DNA of 64,000 bases from Flavobacterium panacis (GCF_024649945.1 NZ_JANKMS010000013.1:62001-126000); one strand, 5' to 3'. Positions 40,196-49,638 are shown, numbered from the stretch's first letter. Translations and numbers: made by a program. Notes: generated by a model not told the origin, from the sequence alone.

Positions 40196-42115
40196 ATGCT
40201 TAATATACACAATCTTTCTGTTTCTTTTGGAGGAACCTATTTATTTGAAGAAGTTACTTTTCGTTTAGGTGCCGGCGACCGTGTTGGTCTTGTTGGTAAA
40301 AACGGAGCTGGGAAATCTACCATGCTAAAAATGCTGGCTGGAGATTTTAAACCAGATTCAGGAGTTATTTCTCAAGAGAAAGATATTAGAATGGGATTCC
40401 TTCGTCAGGATATTGATTTTGAACAAGGAAGAACAGTTTTAGAAGAAGCCTATGAAGCTTTTACAGAAATTAAAGTTGTAGAAAAAAAGCTGGAAGAAAT
40501 CAATCATCAGTTGGTTACAAGAACCGATTACGAGAGCGAAGAATATGCTAAAATCATTGAAGATTTATCTGATTACACGCATCGTTTTGAGCTTTTAGGA
40601 GGATATAATTATGTTGGAGATACAGAAAAGATTCTTTTAGGTCTTGGTTTCAAAAGAGAAGTTTTTAATAATCAAACTGAAACGTTCTCTGGAGGATGGA
40701 GAATGCGTATCGAGCTTGCAAAACTTTTATTGCAATCTAATGATGTGTTGCTTCTGGATGAGCCAACCAACCACTTGGATATCGAAAGTATCATTTGGTT
40801 AGAGAATTTCCTTCGTAATTATCCAGGAGTTGTAGTAATCGTATCGCACGATAAAATGTTTTTGGACAATGTTACCAACAGAACAATCGAAATCTCTTTG
40901 GGGAAAGCGTACGATTTCAATAAGCCATATTCTCAGTATTTAGAATTGCGTCATGAAATTCGTGAAAAACAATTAGCGACTCAAAAGAATCAGCAGAAAA
41001 AGATTGAAGAAACAGAAAAATTAATCGAGAAATTCCGTGCTAAAGCTTCAAAAGCTTCTATGGCGCAATCATTGATTAAAAAATTAGATAAAGTAGAAAG
41101 AATTGAAGTTGATGAAGATGACAATTCGGTTATGAATATTTCTTTCCCAGTTTCAAAAGAACCAGGAAAAGTGGTTATCGAAGCTGAAGATGTTACAAAA
41201 AGCTACGGAGACAAAACAATTCTAAAAGACATTAGTTTACTAGTAGAACGAGGAAGTAAAATTGCCTTTGTTGGACAAAACGGGCAAGGAAAGTCAACCT
41301 TCATCAAAGCATTAGTAAACGAATTTGAATATCAAGGAAATATCAAATTAGGACATAACGTTCAGTTAGGGTATTTTGCTCAAAATCAGGCAGAGCATCT
41401 TGATGGCGAAATTACTTTGCTGCAGACTATGGAAGATGCGGCTACTGACACTAATCGTATGAAAGTACGTGATATGTTAGGAGCGTTTTTATTCCGCGGA
41501 GACGATGTGGAGAAAAAAGTTAAAGTGCTTTCTGGAGGAGAACGTAACCGTTTGGCACTTTGTAAATTGTTGTTGCAGCCAATCAACGTATTGCTGATGG
41601 ATGAGCCTACCAACCACTTAGATATTAAATCTAAAAATGTATTGAAAGCGGCGCTTCAGAAATTTGGAGGTACATTATTGCTAGTTTCTCACGACAGGGA
41701 TTTTCTTCAAGGAATGTCAAATATTGTTTACGAATTCAAAGATCAAAAAATTCGCGAATATTTGGGAGATATCAACTTCTTCTTAGAACAACGTAATATG
41801 GAAAATATGCGTGAAGTCGAGAAAAAAGATGTTGTAAAAACAGCTGCTCCAAAAGAGAAAGAAGTAAGTAAACTTTCTTACGAAGATCAGAAAAAAGGCA
41901 AAGCGCTTCAAAACCGATTAAGTAAAATCGAAAGTCAGATTCAGCAATTGGAAAAAGACATTCAGCATAACGATAAAATGCTCGAAACTAATTATGATAA
42001 GCATATCGAAGACGCATCGTTTTTTACAGCCTACAATAAAAAGAAAGCAGATTTAGAACAATTATTAATGGATTGGGAAATTGTTCAGGAAGAGATTGAT
42101 AGTTTTAATACCTAG
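40196..42115 (+). CDS. ABC-F family ATPase
   Basis: 639 residues with two nucleotide-binding domains and no membrane segment. The first has Walker A GKNGAGKST, signature FSGGWRMRIELAK and LLLDEPTNHLD. The linker (about 240-310) is the charged ABC-F interdomain helix pair. The second has Walker A GQNGQGKST, signature LSGGERNRLALCK and LLMDEPTNHLD. A C-terminal coiled coil (KLSYEDQKKGKALQNRLSKIESQIQQLEKDIQ) resembles that of Uup. It acts on ribosomes or DNA metabolism rather than transport. Whether it gives antibiotic protection cannot be told from sequence. Confidence 0.95.
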   Translation: MLNIHNLSVSFGGTYLFEEVTFRLGAGDRVGLVGKNGAGKSTMLKMLAGDFKPDSGVISQEKDIRMGFLRQDIDFEQGRTVLEEAYEAFTEIKVVEKKLEEINHQLVTRTDYESEEYAKIIEDLSDYTHRFELLGGYNYVGDTEKILLGLGFKREVFNNQTETFSGGWRMRIELAKLLLQSNDVLLLDEPTNHLDIESIIWLENFLRNYPGVVVIVSHDKMFLDNVTNRTIEISLGKAYDFNKPYSQYLELRHEIREKQLATQKNQQKKIEETEKLIEKFRAKASKASMAQSLIKKLDKVERIEVDEDDNSVMNISFPVSKEPGKVVIEAEDVTKSYGDKTILKDISLLVERGSKIAFVGQNGQGKSTFIKALVNEFEYQGNIKLGHNVQLGYFAQNQAEHLDGEITLLQTMEDAATDTNRMKVRDMLGAFLFRGDDVEKKVKVLSGGERNRLALCKLLLQPINVLLMDEPTNHLDIKSKNVLKAALQKFGGTLLLVSHDRDFLQGMSNIVYEFKDQKIREYLGDINFFLEQRNMENMREVEKKDVVKTAAPKEKEVSKLSYEDQKKGKALQNRLSKIESQIQQLEKDIQHNDKMLETNYDKHIEDASFFTAYNKKKADLEQLLMDWEIVQEEIDSFNT

Positions 42116-42161
42116 TTTGCAGTCGCAGATTTCAGTCTCATTTTAAATAAAATATCTACAG

Positions 42162-42198
42162 ACCTTTGTCAAAGTTTCAAACTTTGACAAAGGTTTTT
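42162..42198 (+). terminator. ABC-F terminator
   Basis: ACCTTTGTCAAAGT-TTCAA-ACTTTGACAAAGGTTTTTT, 46 bp past the stop. Confidence 0.88.
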
Positions 42199-42251
42199 TA
42201 GCTTAAAAACATCAAGAATATTATTGTGAAGTTTTAATCTGAAACAAAAAA

Positions 42252-43214
42252 CTACTGAATAATCCCAATAGATCTTGAATGTTCAATTGCCTTGCTGCTT
42301 TCTTTAAAATAACAGACTGAAACATTCAGGCTTTCTAAATTCTTTAAAACTCTAAGAACCTCTTTTTTCTGGGATTTTCCCGTTTGCCTAATATAAACAG
42401 CAATTACTGTTACAGGGAATATTTTACAGATTCTTTCATACAGAAACGGATCATGTTGTGAATCATCTCCCATCAAAACATATTTTAGGGTAGGATAAAA
42501 TTCTACAACATGTCTGATTTTTTCAAATTTATGGTCGTGATTTCCTCTTCCGCTCATAAAGAAATCGGTAATTCCTCGTTTGATGTCTTTTAATAAAAAA
42601 ACAGCTTTTGGAAGTTTGTTTATCTTGGTAAATTTTGCAATAAATCGATACAAGTTCCATTCACTGCTGGATATGTAGAAAAAAGCGTTTACTTCTTCTG
42701 TATTTTGTCTTCCAGCCGAACTTAAAGCCTGATAATGCGGAACAACATCCTTAAAAACTTTACGATCGTTTACATTTCTAAACAATAAAATATAAAGTTT
42801 TCTGAAGAAGTTATTGGTGTGCGAAATAAGGAAAGTGTCGTCGATATCAGAAATGATTCCAAGTTTTCCTTTGTGAGGTCTAATAAAACTGCCTTTGCAT
42901 GTTACGGTTTCATTTCCATATTTCAAGCTAACTTCATAAGGCATCCAGCCAAAATGAGTTTCTTTTTCTAGCGGAATGCAGAAATTGAAATAACCATCAT
43001 CTAAAGTTTTGGTGTGAATGATTTCGTTGTTGTAATGCAGATAAACATCAAAGTTTTTAATGGTTTTTATCCTGAACAATTTAAGAATTGAGGTGGCATT
43101 TTTTAATTTCTTTCTCTCAAAATCATAATTGTGTTCTCGTTTTAAAACATGCCCCATCACAATTAATTCCTGTTCATTTGCATAACCGCGATATAATTGT
43201 AGAATTGGTTTCAT
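42252..43214 (-). CDS. App1-like phosphatidate phosphatase domain protein
   Basis: 320 residues. The N-terminal ~120 residues are beta-rich (MGHVLKREHNYDFERKK, FDVYLHYNNEIIHTKTLDDGYFNFCIPL). The C-terminal catalytic domain has the HAD-type motif DIDDT in LGIISDIDDTFLISHTNNF, SSSEWNLY, and MGDDSQHDPFLY. This is the App1/DUF2183 family, which includes yeast phosphatidate phosphatase. It is divergent, 61 bp apart, from a diacylglycerol-kinase-like gene, suggesting linked roles in phosphatidate/diacylglycerol turnover. Confidence 0.88.
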   Translation of the reverse strand: MKPILQLYRGYANEQELIVMGHVLKREHNYDFERKKLKNATSILKLFRIKTIKNFDVYLHYNNEIIHTKTLDDGYFNFCIPLEKETHFGWMPYEVSLKYGNETVTCKGSFIRPHKGKLGIISDIDDTFLISHTNNFFRKLYILLFRNVNDRKVFKDVVPHYQALSSAGRQNTEEVNAFFYISSSEWNLYRFIAKFTKINKLPKAVFLLKDIKRGITDFFMSGRGNHDHKFEKIRHVVEFYPTLKYVLMGDDSQHDPFLYERICKIFPVTVIAVYIRQTGKSQKKEVLRVLKNLESLNVSVCYFKESSKAIEHSRSIGIIQ

Positions 43215-43275
43215 TAATTACGTATATTTAGGTAACTGTAATTTACTTAATATAATTGGTTTTAAAAATAGAATT

Positions 43276-44145
43276 GTGAAAAAGAATATCATATTTGTTG
43301 TAAATCCGATATCGGGAGACCTTGATAAATCGGAGTTGATTGAGTCTGTTCAGGAATTTGCAACTACTAATCATTTTAATTTAGAGGTTTATGAGACAAC
43401 TGGGAAAAATGATGTAAAGGAAATACAATCTTTGTATAATCAGCAACAGCCTGAAAGGATTATTGTAGCGGGTGGCGACGGAACTATAAAAATGGTTGCC
43501 GAGGCAATGGAAGATCAGGATGTTATAATTGGGATTTTACCTGCAGGTTCAGCAAATGGACTTTCGGTAGATTTGAATCTTCCTGCTGGAATTGAAGAAA
43601 ACCTGAAAATCGCATTTCTCCATCATTATATAGAAATGGATATGATTTGCATCAACGGCAAAAAAAGTATTCATTTAAGTGATCTTGGTTTGAATGCGAA
43701 CTTGGTAAAAAATTACGAACAAAGCGATGTTCGTGGTTTTTGGGGATATGCCTTACAGGCGTTTACTACTTTAAAAGAATCAGAAGATCCATTTGTGGCA
43801 ACCATTTGTGCAAACAATAAAACGGTAGAACATGTGGCCAGAATGATTGTAATTGCCAATTCGCAGAAATACGGAACAGGAGTAATTATAAATCCGAACG
43901 GTGCTATGAATGACGGAAAGTTTGAATTGGTCATTTTAAAAAGCTTGGATTTATTATTAATCGGAAAAATAATTACCGGAAATATGCCAATTGACTCCGA
44001 CGATATTGTAATTATTTCGACAGATAAAGCCGAAATTAAAACCGATTATCCTGTAAACTTTCAAATTGACGGAGAATATTGTGGCGCACAGACTTCTTTG
44101 GAAATTCATATTCTCCATAAACAAATGAAAATCGCTGTTCCTTGA
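43276..44145 (+). CDS. Diacylglycerol/lipid kinase family protein (GTG start)
   Basis: 289 residues beginning with GTG. The catalytic domain has NPISGD near residue 10, the nucleotide loop IIVAGGDGTIKMVAEAM and GILPAGSANGLSVDL. The C-terminal half is the beta-sandwich of the family (YPVNFQIDGEYCG). It transfers phosphate from ATP to diacylglycerol, a sphingoid base or a related lipid. It is head-to-head with the App1-like phosphatase, which would catalyse the opposite reaction if both use diacylglycerol/phosphatidate. Confidence 0.92.
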   Translation: MKKNIIFVVNPISGDLDKSELIESVQEFATTNHFNLEVYETTGKNDVKEIQSLYNQQQPERIIVAGGDGTIKMVAEAMEDQDVIIGILPAGSANGLSVDLNLPAGIEENLKIAFLHHYIEMDMICINGKKSIHLSDLGLNANLVKNYEQSDVRGFWGYALQAFTTLKESEDPFVATICANNKTVEHVARMIVIANSQKYGTGVIINPNGAMNDGKFELVILKSLDLLLIGKIITGNMPIDSDDIVIISTDKAEIKTDYPVNFQIDGEYCGAQTSLEIHILHKQMKIAVP

Positions 44146-44159
44146 TTTTATGGGATTTT

Positions 44160-44315
44160 GAATTATGTCGCTCTTTTGAGCTTTTATAACTTTAAATTAT
44201 AGGATTTCTATAAATATTCCGCTCTTCCAGAGCTAAAAAAAGCTCCGTTAGGAGCGAAATTGTTTATAGACGATATTTATCACAGGTCACAAAAGCTCCA
44301 GCGGAGCGACACATT
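44160..44315. repeat. GCTCC...GGAGCG dispersed repeat cluster
   Basis: Several short inverted pieces: GCTCTTTTGAGC, GCTCTTCCAGAGC, AGCTCCGTTAGGAGCGA and GCTCCAGCGGAGCGACA, with TTTATAG spacers. It is a type of intergenic repeat common in Bacteroidetes, here filling the gap between two convergent genes. Confidence 0.7.
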
Positions 44316-44318
44316 TTT

Positions 44319-45464
44319 TTATTTAAAGGGATTTCTTTCCTGCCATTCGGTTTTGGGTTCTAGATAATTGAAAAACCTCGAAATATTGTGATTGATCAAA
44401 GCATTGCTATGTGTAATTAAACCGTACATTTTTACAGGTTTTGCACCAACAGAGCTTTTAATTTCAAGCGCCGTTCTGGCAAAAACAATTTCTCGAAATC
44501 CTTTTTTGATAGAATAGGCAATCATATCATAAAGCATGTTGAGATAAAGCATTTTTTCACGCTGAACACTTTCGTCGTAACCTAAAAAATAAGTATCCAT
44601 GACATCGCCGTTTTTGATTAAAGTATTGAATCCAATTAATTTTTCATCTAGAAAATAACCATAAAGAAGAAAGTTTTCTCCCATGATTTCTTTAAAAAAA
44701 CTAAAGTGATTTCGAGCCAGAAAAAAAGTATTGAAAGGTGCGTTTTTGGCGACATGAAAATACAAATCGTAAATTACATCTTCATATTGCTTAATGTCGT
44801 TTAGAGTCATTTTTTGCTTTACAATTCCTTCCGATTTTTTACGCGCACGTTTGTACTGGTCACGATATTTTTTGGATAAAGCATCAATATAATCCTGTTC
44901 TGTTTTCCAGTTTTCATTGATTTCAAAAATCATATTCGGTTGTGTCGAAAACGTATAGTTGTTTTTGAATTCAGCTTGAAGCGGTTCAATTTCTTTTGCC
45001 GTAAAATCTTTTATGCTGGTAATATGAACTTTCTTTCCGCTTTCTTTTAAATCTTTTTTAAGCTGATTAATCGCTTTATGAAGCGTTTTAATTGCTTTTG
45101 ATTCTTTTATTGTTTTGTCAAAAATAAATGCATTCTGACCAGTAAGCATGTTGTTTCCGACGAATAAAACGTGCGAAGCAAAATTCTTTAAAGCAAAATT
45201 ACGAACGGAAGTTTTTAAACATTTATCGCGTTCGCCAAAAGACTCGAGTTTTTCTGCAAATAAGAACTGCGTTAAAACAATTCCGATTAGTTTTTTTTCT
45301 TCAAAAAGACCAATAAAATGGCAAGTCATATTTACTGGAGAAGAATTTTCCAGAACTTCAAGATATTCCCGTGTTAAAAAAATATTGTCAACAGCAAGCG
45401 AATTCCATTCTAAAGGCAGTAATGAAGCGCTTTTGTAAATCTGGAAAGAATAAGTTGTATTCAA
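44319..45464 (-). CDS. FemAB/BioF2-like N-acyltransferase (GNAT fold)
   Basis: 381 residues with no signal peptide. Two tandem GNAT-like halves: the N-terminal half has FIGLFEEKKLIGIVLTQFLF. The C-terminal half has IYDLYFHVAKNAPFNTFFLARNHFSFFKEIMGENFLLYGYFLDEKLIGFNTLIKNGD, then DTYFLGYDESVQREKMLYLNMLYDMIAYSIKKGFREIVFARTALEIKSSVGAK. This resembles the Bacteroidetes peptidogalycan-biosynthesis/acyltransferase proteins. The substrate is unknown. Confidence 0.8.
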   Translation of the reverse strand: MNTTYSFQIYKSASLLPLEWNSLAVDNIFLTREYLEVLENSSPVNMTCHFIGLFEEKKLIGIVLTQFLFAEKLESFGERDKCLKTSVRNFALKNFASHVLFVGNNMLTGQNAFIFDKTIKESKAIKTLHKAINQLKKDLKESGKKVHITSIKDFTAKEIEPLQAEFKNNYTFSTQPNMIFEINENWKTEQDYIDALSKKYRDQYKRARKKSEGIVKQKMTLNDIKQYEDVIYDLYFHVAKNAPFNTFFLARNHFSFFKEIMGENFLLYGYFLDEKLIGFNTLIKNGDVMDTYFLGYDESVQREKMLYLNMLYDMIAYSIKKGFREIVFARTALEIKSSVGAKPVKMYGLITHSNALINHNISRFFNYLEPKTEWQERNPFK

Positions 45465-45534
45465 GAGAGTGAACTAATTTCGTCAAAATTAGATAATATT
45501 TATAATAACTCACTTGCTTTAAGTTATTATTAAG

Positions 45535-45570
45535 AAAACCCGTTTGAGTTTTAAATCTAAACGGGTTTTT
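45535..45570 (-). terminator. Hairpin upstream of the DUF1761 3' end
   Basis: AAAACCCGTTT pairs with AAACGGGTTTTT. It lies just past the DUF1761 stop on the minus strand and has T-runs on both sides. Confidence 0.75.
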
Positions 45571-45582
45571 GATTGTAGTTTT

Positions 45583-46071
45583 TTATGCAAATCCGCATAC
45601 AATTCCGCCCATTAAAGTCAAAATAATAAGCCAGTAACCAGTATGAATAAAAATATATTTCCAAGATTTTCTTTCGAATAAGCCATTAATTCCGATTAAT
45701 GGAAACGCAAAGAACAAACCAGACATAAATCCGTGAAGAGCTCCATGTTTAAAAGTTCTGTAAGCCATTCCGTAATCAGCCATAAAAGCAGCAAAAGAAG
45801 GTTTTGCGCTATCGATCAATGGTGGGCCTCCAACCATTCCGATTGCGCCAGATTGATGAATTGTTAGCGACATTAAAGTCATAGTGATCATCAAAGAAAA
45901 AATATACGTTAATCCGAAAATTTTGAGCATATTTCCTTTCCTTAACTCTTCTTGAGTCAAATTATTTTCTTTCATCCAGATAGTTCCGAACACTTTTGGG
46001 CTATACCAAATAAAGCCTACAACAAGTGTGACGATTGCGGCTAAAAGTAATGCGACGAAGTTAATTTTCAT
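45583..46071 (-). CDS. DUF1761 membrane protein
   Basis: 162 residues with four hydrophobic segments. The DUF1761 signature is near the start (AAIVTLVVGFIWYSPKVFGTIWMKENNLTQEEL), followed by FGLTYIFSLMITMTLMSL, HGALHGFMSGLFFAFPLIGINGLFERKSWKYIFIHTGYWL and a last segment. It is an inner-membrane protein of unknown function and stands as a single gene. Confidence 0.88.
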   Translation of the reverse strand: MKINFVALLLAAIVTLVVGFIWYSPKVFGTIWMKENNLTQEELRKGNMLKIFGLTYIFSLMITMTLMSLTIHQSGAIGMVGGPPLIDSAKPSFAAFMADYGMAYRTFKHGALHGFMSGLFFAFPLIGINGLFERKSWKYIFIHTGYWLIILTLMGGIVCGFA

Positions 46072-46562
46072 AATATGAGGTTTTTAGAATTAGTTGATTC
46101 AAATGTAGCTAAAAAAGTAATACCGCATTATTAATTTAAAAAGAGGGATAAATCGTGCTAATAAAATTTTTATTAACAGTTTATCGATATTAAGTGCATG
46201 TTATCTATGAAATATATAACTTAGTACCCGAAAAATCTTGCATTACGAAATATGATGATAACTGGTTTTTTGCTCTAAACGCTGAAAAATAAATTACAAT
46301 TGTTGCCCAAAAATTAATCGTGCTTATGAATGAATTTTACACTCGTTAAAAAAGTTGATTAAATATATTTAGTTAATTGCTGAAACCGTAATTCGTTACG
46401 GTTTTTTGCTTTTTAAGAAGTTAAGATTCTTGAAAAAAAATAACATTTAATTTAGAAATGAATTCTTTATGTTTGTCTAAAATTTTATAACTTTAATACA
46501 AGTATTTAAAGAAGCAAAGTCTTTATAAACTGCGCTATTACTAATCTTAATAAACAGAAATT
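46072..46562. other. Gene-free stretch with a terminator-like hairpin
   Basis: It holds the repeated string AACAGTTTATCGATA (46175-46189) and the hairpin at 46383-46408. A short untranslated RNA ending at the hairpin is possible but unsupported by a clear promoter. Confidence 0.4.
46383..46408 (+). terminator. Orphan intrinsic terminator
   Basis: AAACCGTAA-TTCG-TTACGGTTTTTT has a stable TTCG tetraloop. No gene ends nearby on the plus strand. Confidence 0.6.
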
Positions 46563-46868
46563 ATGACACTACAATATCAAGGTGAGCAATACGGAAACAA
46601 GACCACTTTTACTATTAGAATTATTGGAAATAATTTATCAAAAAGCAGTTCAAATTACCAAATTGATCTTTTGGTAGGAGACAAAAAGCTGCCAACTTTT
46701 ACAACTGAAATTCATCAAAGTCTTTCTAATTGTTTAAAAGAGGTTTATTTGTTCAGAAAACATAACGGGATTCAATTTGATGAGGCAACAGAAAAAATCG
46801 TTTCACTTTTTGTTCCTTATGACGAAGTGTTGTACAACTATAATAAATATACTTTGTTTAGAGCATAA
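46563..46868 (+). CDS. Small protein of unknown function
   Basis: 101 residues, soluble, strand-rich at the start (LQYQGEQYGNKTTFTIRIIGN, YQIDLLVGDKKLPTFTTEIH), then a helix (SLSNCLKEVYLFRKHNGIQFDEATEKIVSLF). No motif is recognised. It is a single gene with a strong terminator right after it, which supports real expression. Confidence 0.7.
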   Translation: MTLQYQGEQYGNKTTFTIRIIGNNLSKSSSNYQIDLLVGDKKLPTFTTEIHQSLSNCLKEVYLFRKHNGIQFDEATEKIVSLFVPYDEVLYNYNKYTLFRA

Positions 46869-46889
46869 TTTTTCTCAAAATAAGAAGAA

Positions 46890-46920
46890 AAAAGACCATT
46901 TGAAAAGATGGTCTTTTTTT
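46890..46920 (+). terminator. Terminator of the 101-residue gene
   Basis: AAAAGACCAT pairs with ATGGTCTTTT and is followed by a T-run. Confidence 0.85.
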
Positions 46921-46966
46921 TGTTTAAATACAAAATCAGACAAGAAATAATTGCAACTTATACTTT

Positions 46967-47350
46967 ATGAAAAGATTAATCGTATTATCACTTTTTTATA
47001 CTTTACTTTCATGTACCAATAAGAGAAATATAGATGTTTCCGGTTATGCCTATAGTAACGACAGTATTATGATTGCTGATAGTGAAAATGAAATCCTTAA
47101 AATTAAAGCAATCGGAAATGAGGATGGGAGGAAATTATGTCCTGTAAATGAATCTGAAGTAAAAATTAAATCTTCGGAAGTAAAATTGAAGGTAAAAATA
47201 GATTCGTCGGAAATAGTGGTATTAGACACCGTTTTAATAATACCTGAGCACTACACAAGACCATTTATAACTTTTGTATATCCTTCATCAAAAACTAAAT
47301 CCAAGAGAATGGTATTGATGGGAGATGAATCAATGTTTCCAAAAGATTAG
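46967..47350 (+). CDS. Small lipoprotein of unknown function
   Basis: 127 residues. A lipoprotein signal peptide with lipobox LLSC (Cys16) is followed by a charged, strand-rich domain (DSENEILKIKAIGNEDGRKLCPVNESEVKIKSSEVKLKVKIDSSEIVVLDTVLII). Anchoring in the outer membrane or the periplasmic face is expected. No family is recognised. It follows the 101-residue gene by ~100 bp past a terminator, so it is probably expressed on its own. Confidence 0.7.
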   Translation: MKRLIVLSLFYTLLSCTNKRNIDVSGYAYSNDSIMIADSENEILKIKAIGNEDGRKLCPVNESEVKIKSSEVKLKVKIDSSEIVVLDTVLIIPEHYTRPFITFVYPSSKTKSKRMVLMGDESMFPKD

Positions 47351-47395
47351 TTTAGGACTGAGTTTCTTTAAACACAGACACTTTTTTGAAAAACA

Positions 47396-47423
47396 AAAAG
47401 CTTCAGATTTCTCTGAAGCTTTT
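47396..47423 (-). terminator. tRNA-Glu terminator; repeat hairpin copy 1
   Basis: AAAAGCTTC-AGATTTCT-CTGAAGCTTTT. The same hairpin, including its interior GATTTCTC, recurs five more times up to 57.9 kb. It lies 12 bp past the tRNA 3' end. Confidence 0.85.
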
Positions 47424-47434
47424 GATTTGTTAAG

Positions 47435-47506
47435 TAGTCCGTGGGGGAATCGAACCCCCCTTACCAGGATGAAAACCTGGCGTCCTAACCGATAGACGAA
47501 CGGACC
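47435..47506 (-). tRNA. tRNA-Glu (UUC)
   Basis: Read on the minus strand it begins GGTCCGTTCGTCTATCGG, has an anticodon stem CCAGG/CCTGG with loop TTTTCAT (anticodon TTC), a T-arm GGGGGGTTCGATTCCCCC, and an acceptor end ACGGACTA. The first pair is G-U. CCA is not encoded. Confidence 0.97.
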
Positions 47507-47933
47507 TGCTTTGTTATTGCGGGTGCAAAAGTGCAACTATTTTTGTAATGCACAAAATGATTTTGGAAAAAATTTCATTTAAATTTTTATGAATTGTTGT
47601 CTTTTGAAATAATGAATCTTTGTTTTTTTTGTGTTAATGATGTTGTATTTGCTTGAATTATAATTTGTTGTTTTGAGTTTAAAAATGGAATCGCTAGGTT
47701 TTTACTAAAGAAAAAAAATGATAAAAAATTTTAGTTTTAGTGCTTAAATTTTGTTTTGAAAGAATATTCTCTTGCTTTTTATTCTTCGAATTTAAAAAGT
47801 ACAATCAAAAAAGTGTTCAAATTGCCTTGGTTTTGTTTCAACTTTTTGATGTAAATGAGTTTTTGATATAAAAAAAGCCGGCAGAATCTATTGGATATCC
47901 GCAGGCTTTATATGTTTTGTAATGACATAATGA
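47507..47933. other. AT-rich gene-free stretch
   Basis: Very A/T-rich. I see only a weak hairpin (AAAGCCGGCAG...CCGCAGGCTTT, ~47874-47909) that may end the T9SS-protein gene. Confidence 0.5.
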
Positions 47934-48767
47934 CTAGAAAAATACTTTTTTGGTTATGGTAGTTCCATTATCCAATATTGTTTTTACCAGTAAAATTTGA
48001 GCATTGGCTTGGATACTACTGATTTCTAAATCAGAAGTACTGATTTTTTGTTGATTGTAAAGCAGTTTTCCGGTAATGTCAAAAATAGAGACTTCATTTA
48101 AAAGTGCATCACGAGATTGTAAACTAATGATTTTATTTTTTGAAGCTACGGTCAATGGTTGAGATATAATACCAGATTCAGGTATTCCCAAGTTTTGATC
48201 TTCAGTGTATCGCATTTCAAAGCGATCATTGAAAACCCCTATTTCGGTAGAGAAGGTGTAGCCGCCGTCTCTGAGGTTGTGAATGCTCCCAGTCTCTTTA
48301 TCTACAATGTAAATATCCTTAGTGGCCAAATCACCATCTGAATTATCGATAGAGATTGTAAGATCTCCCGTAACAGCTGATCTGTACCCTAATGGAACAA
48401 TATCTGATAGCTCAAGTGGTAAAGCGCGTCCTTGAATGACTAATTTTTTTCTGTCGTTTATGCTGTAAAAATCGGCAGGTTGATAAGCATCCAATGATAT
48501 TGCATCATATTTAACATCCCATCCGTTGGTGGCTCCTGCAATATATCCAATTAAAAGCTGTTTATAGATACCGTCTGTACTGGTTAAATTAAGCCAAACA
48601 CGATGCCTGTCTGCAGCCGCATTGATAGATTTAGAAAGACATACTTCTTTAAAGTTTTCAAAGGAAGATCCTGAAGGAGTAGCAGCGTACTGAGCTGTCG
48701 TAGGGTGTAGCAAAAGAAAAAGTTGTACTGTTGTAAACAGTGCAGATGAAAAGTAAAGTTTTTTCAT
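47934..48767 (-). CDS. Exported protein with C-terminal T9SS sorting domain
   Basis: 277 residues with a signal peptide (PTTAQ). The middle is beta-rich, with RVWLNLTSTDG near residue 56 and a DNSDGDLATKDIYIVDKETG stretch. The last ~80 residues match the type A T9SS sorting domain: ASKNKIISLQSRDALLNEVSIFDITGKLLYNQQKISTSDLEISSIQANAQILLVKTILDNGTTITKKVFF. It is thus a likely client of the secretion system whose core genes lie at 32-38 kb. The secreted function is unknown. Confidence 0.85.
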   Translation of the reverse strand: MKKLYFSSALFTTVQLFLLLHPTTAQYAATPSGSSFENFKEVCLSKSINAAADRHRVWLNLTSTDGIYKQLLIGYIAGATNGWDVKYDAISLDAYQPADFYSINDRKKLVIQGRALPLELSDIVPLGYRSAVTGDLTISIDNSDGDLATKDIYIVDKETGSIHNLRDGGYTFSTEIGVFNDRFEMRYTEDQNLGIPESGIISQPLTVASKNKIISLQSRDALLNEVSIFDITGKLLYNQQKISTSDLEISSIQANAQILLVKTILDNGTTITKKVFF

Positions 48768-49311
48768 AATCTGATAATCTAAAAATTAATAAATAAGCGG
48801 TCTTCAGGGACCTTTTTTATTAAATTTTAAACATCTTCAATAGAGAAGTATAAACATTACCGTTAGGCATTGAAACTTTGAAAAGAATGAAATGACGTTT
48901 GAGTAGTTTTTTTTCTATATTGAAAATTTTAAAATTTATACTGAAATACTAATTTTCTAAAGACAAAAAACAGATGTGAGTATCCAATCATATATAGATT
49001 TTATGTATTACATCGGTTTTTTTGGTCGTTTATCGATAGTATTTTACTTAAAGGTGGGAAATTATTCATAATACAAAAAATGAAGAATTTTAATTTAGAA
49101 GCAATAGTAAGCCTTGCAGGAATATATTGTCTGTTTTGTTATATTCAATTCCTGAAAGTTTTATTTTATGCCTTTATTATCGTAAGAATTTCTTATAAAA
49201 ATTAAATAGATGTTTCGCAACTTTGTGCTGGAACACATGAGAATTCTAAAAGTCTAATTGTCGGTCTCCAAAATAGAAGGGATTTGGGTAACTAAGAAAA
49301 AATGAAATACC
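48768..49311. other. Mostly non-coding stretch
   Basis: It contains a third GTTTATCGATA (49028-49038) and a possible 41-codon frame (49080-49205). Nothing else is supported. Confidence 0.5.
49080..49205 (+). CDS. Possible 41-residue membrane peptide
   Basis: ATG at 49080 to TAA at 49205. The product has a hydrophobic centre (IVSLAGIYCLFCYIQFLKVLFYAFIIV) flanked by charged ends (MKNFNLE, RISYKN). No homologue is recalled and no promoter is clear. It could be real or a chance frame. Confidence 0.25.
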   Translation: MKNFNLEAIVSLAGIYCLFCYIQFLKVLFYAFIIVRISYKN

Positions 49312-49605
49312 ATGAAATTACTACTACGGATAATCTTTTTTATTGGAGTGTTTATCTTGTTTTTAAGCTATTTTTTAGTTCCGTATAAAGTCAATGAAGG
49401 AGATTGTATTGTGATTGACGAAGATGTTTTGGCTTTTCTGAAAATGCTATATACCATTACGAGTATTATTTTTGGATGTTTGCTTTTTGCATTTTTGAAA
49501 GTTGATAAAAACAAAATCTACAGCATTCTTTCTTTTATTTTGCTAATGATAAGTTTAGTCTTTTTGGGTAAAATGCTTTTTTATTTTGATAGATTTCTTG
49601 GTTGA
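49312..49605 (+). CDS. Small membrane protein of unknown function
   Basis: 97 residues with three hydrophobic segments (LLLRIIFFIGVFILFLSYFLV, LYTITSIIFGCLLFAFL, ILSFILLMISLVFLGKMLF) and a short acidic loop (NEGDCIVIDEDVL). No family is recognised. It probably sits in the inner membrane. Confidence 0.6.
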   Translation: MKLLLRIIFFIGVFILFLSYFLVPYKVNEGDCIVIDEDVLAFLKMLYTITSIIFGCLLFAFLKVDKNKIYSILSFILLMISLVFLGKMLFYFDRFLG

Positions 49606-49638
49606 TGTTGTTTTGAAATACAAAAAAGGAGAAAATAA

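Noticed and set aside
46072..46562. Small RNA gene ending at the TTCG hairpin
   Set aside because: The terminator is good, but I find no TTG/TAnnTTTG promoter at a sensible distance. I recorded the hairpin only.
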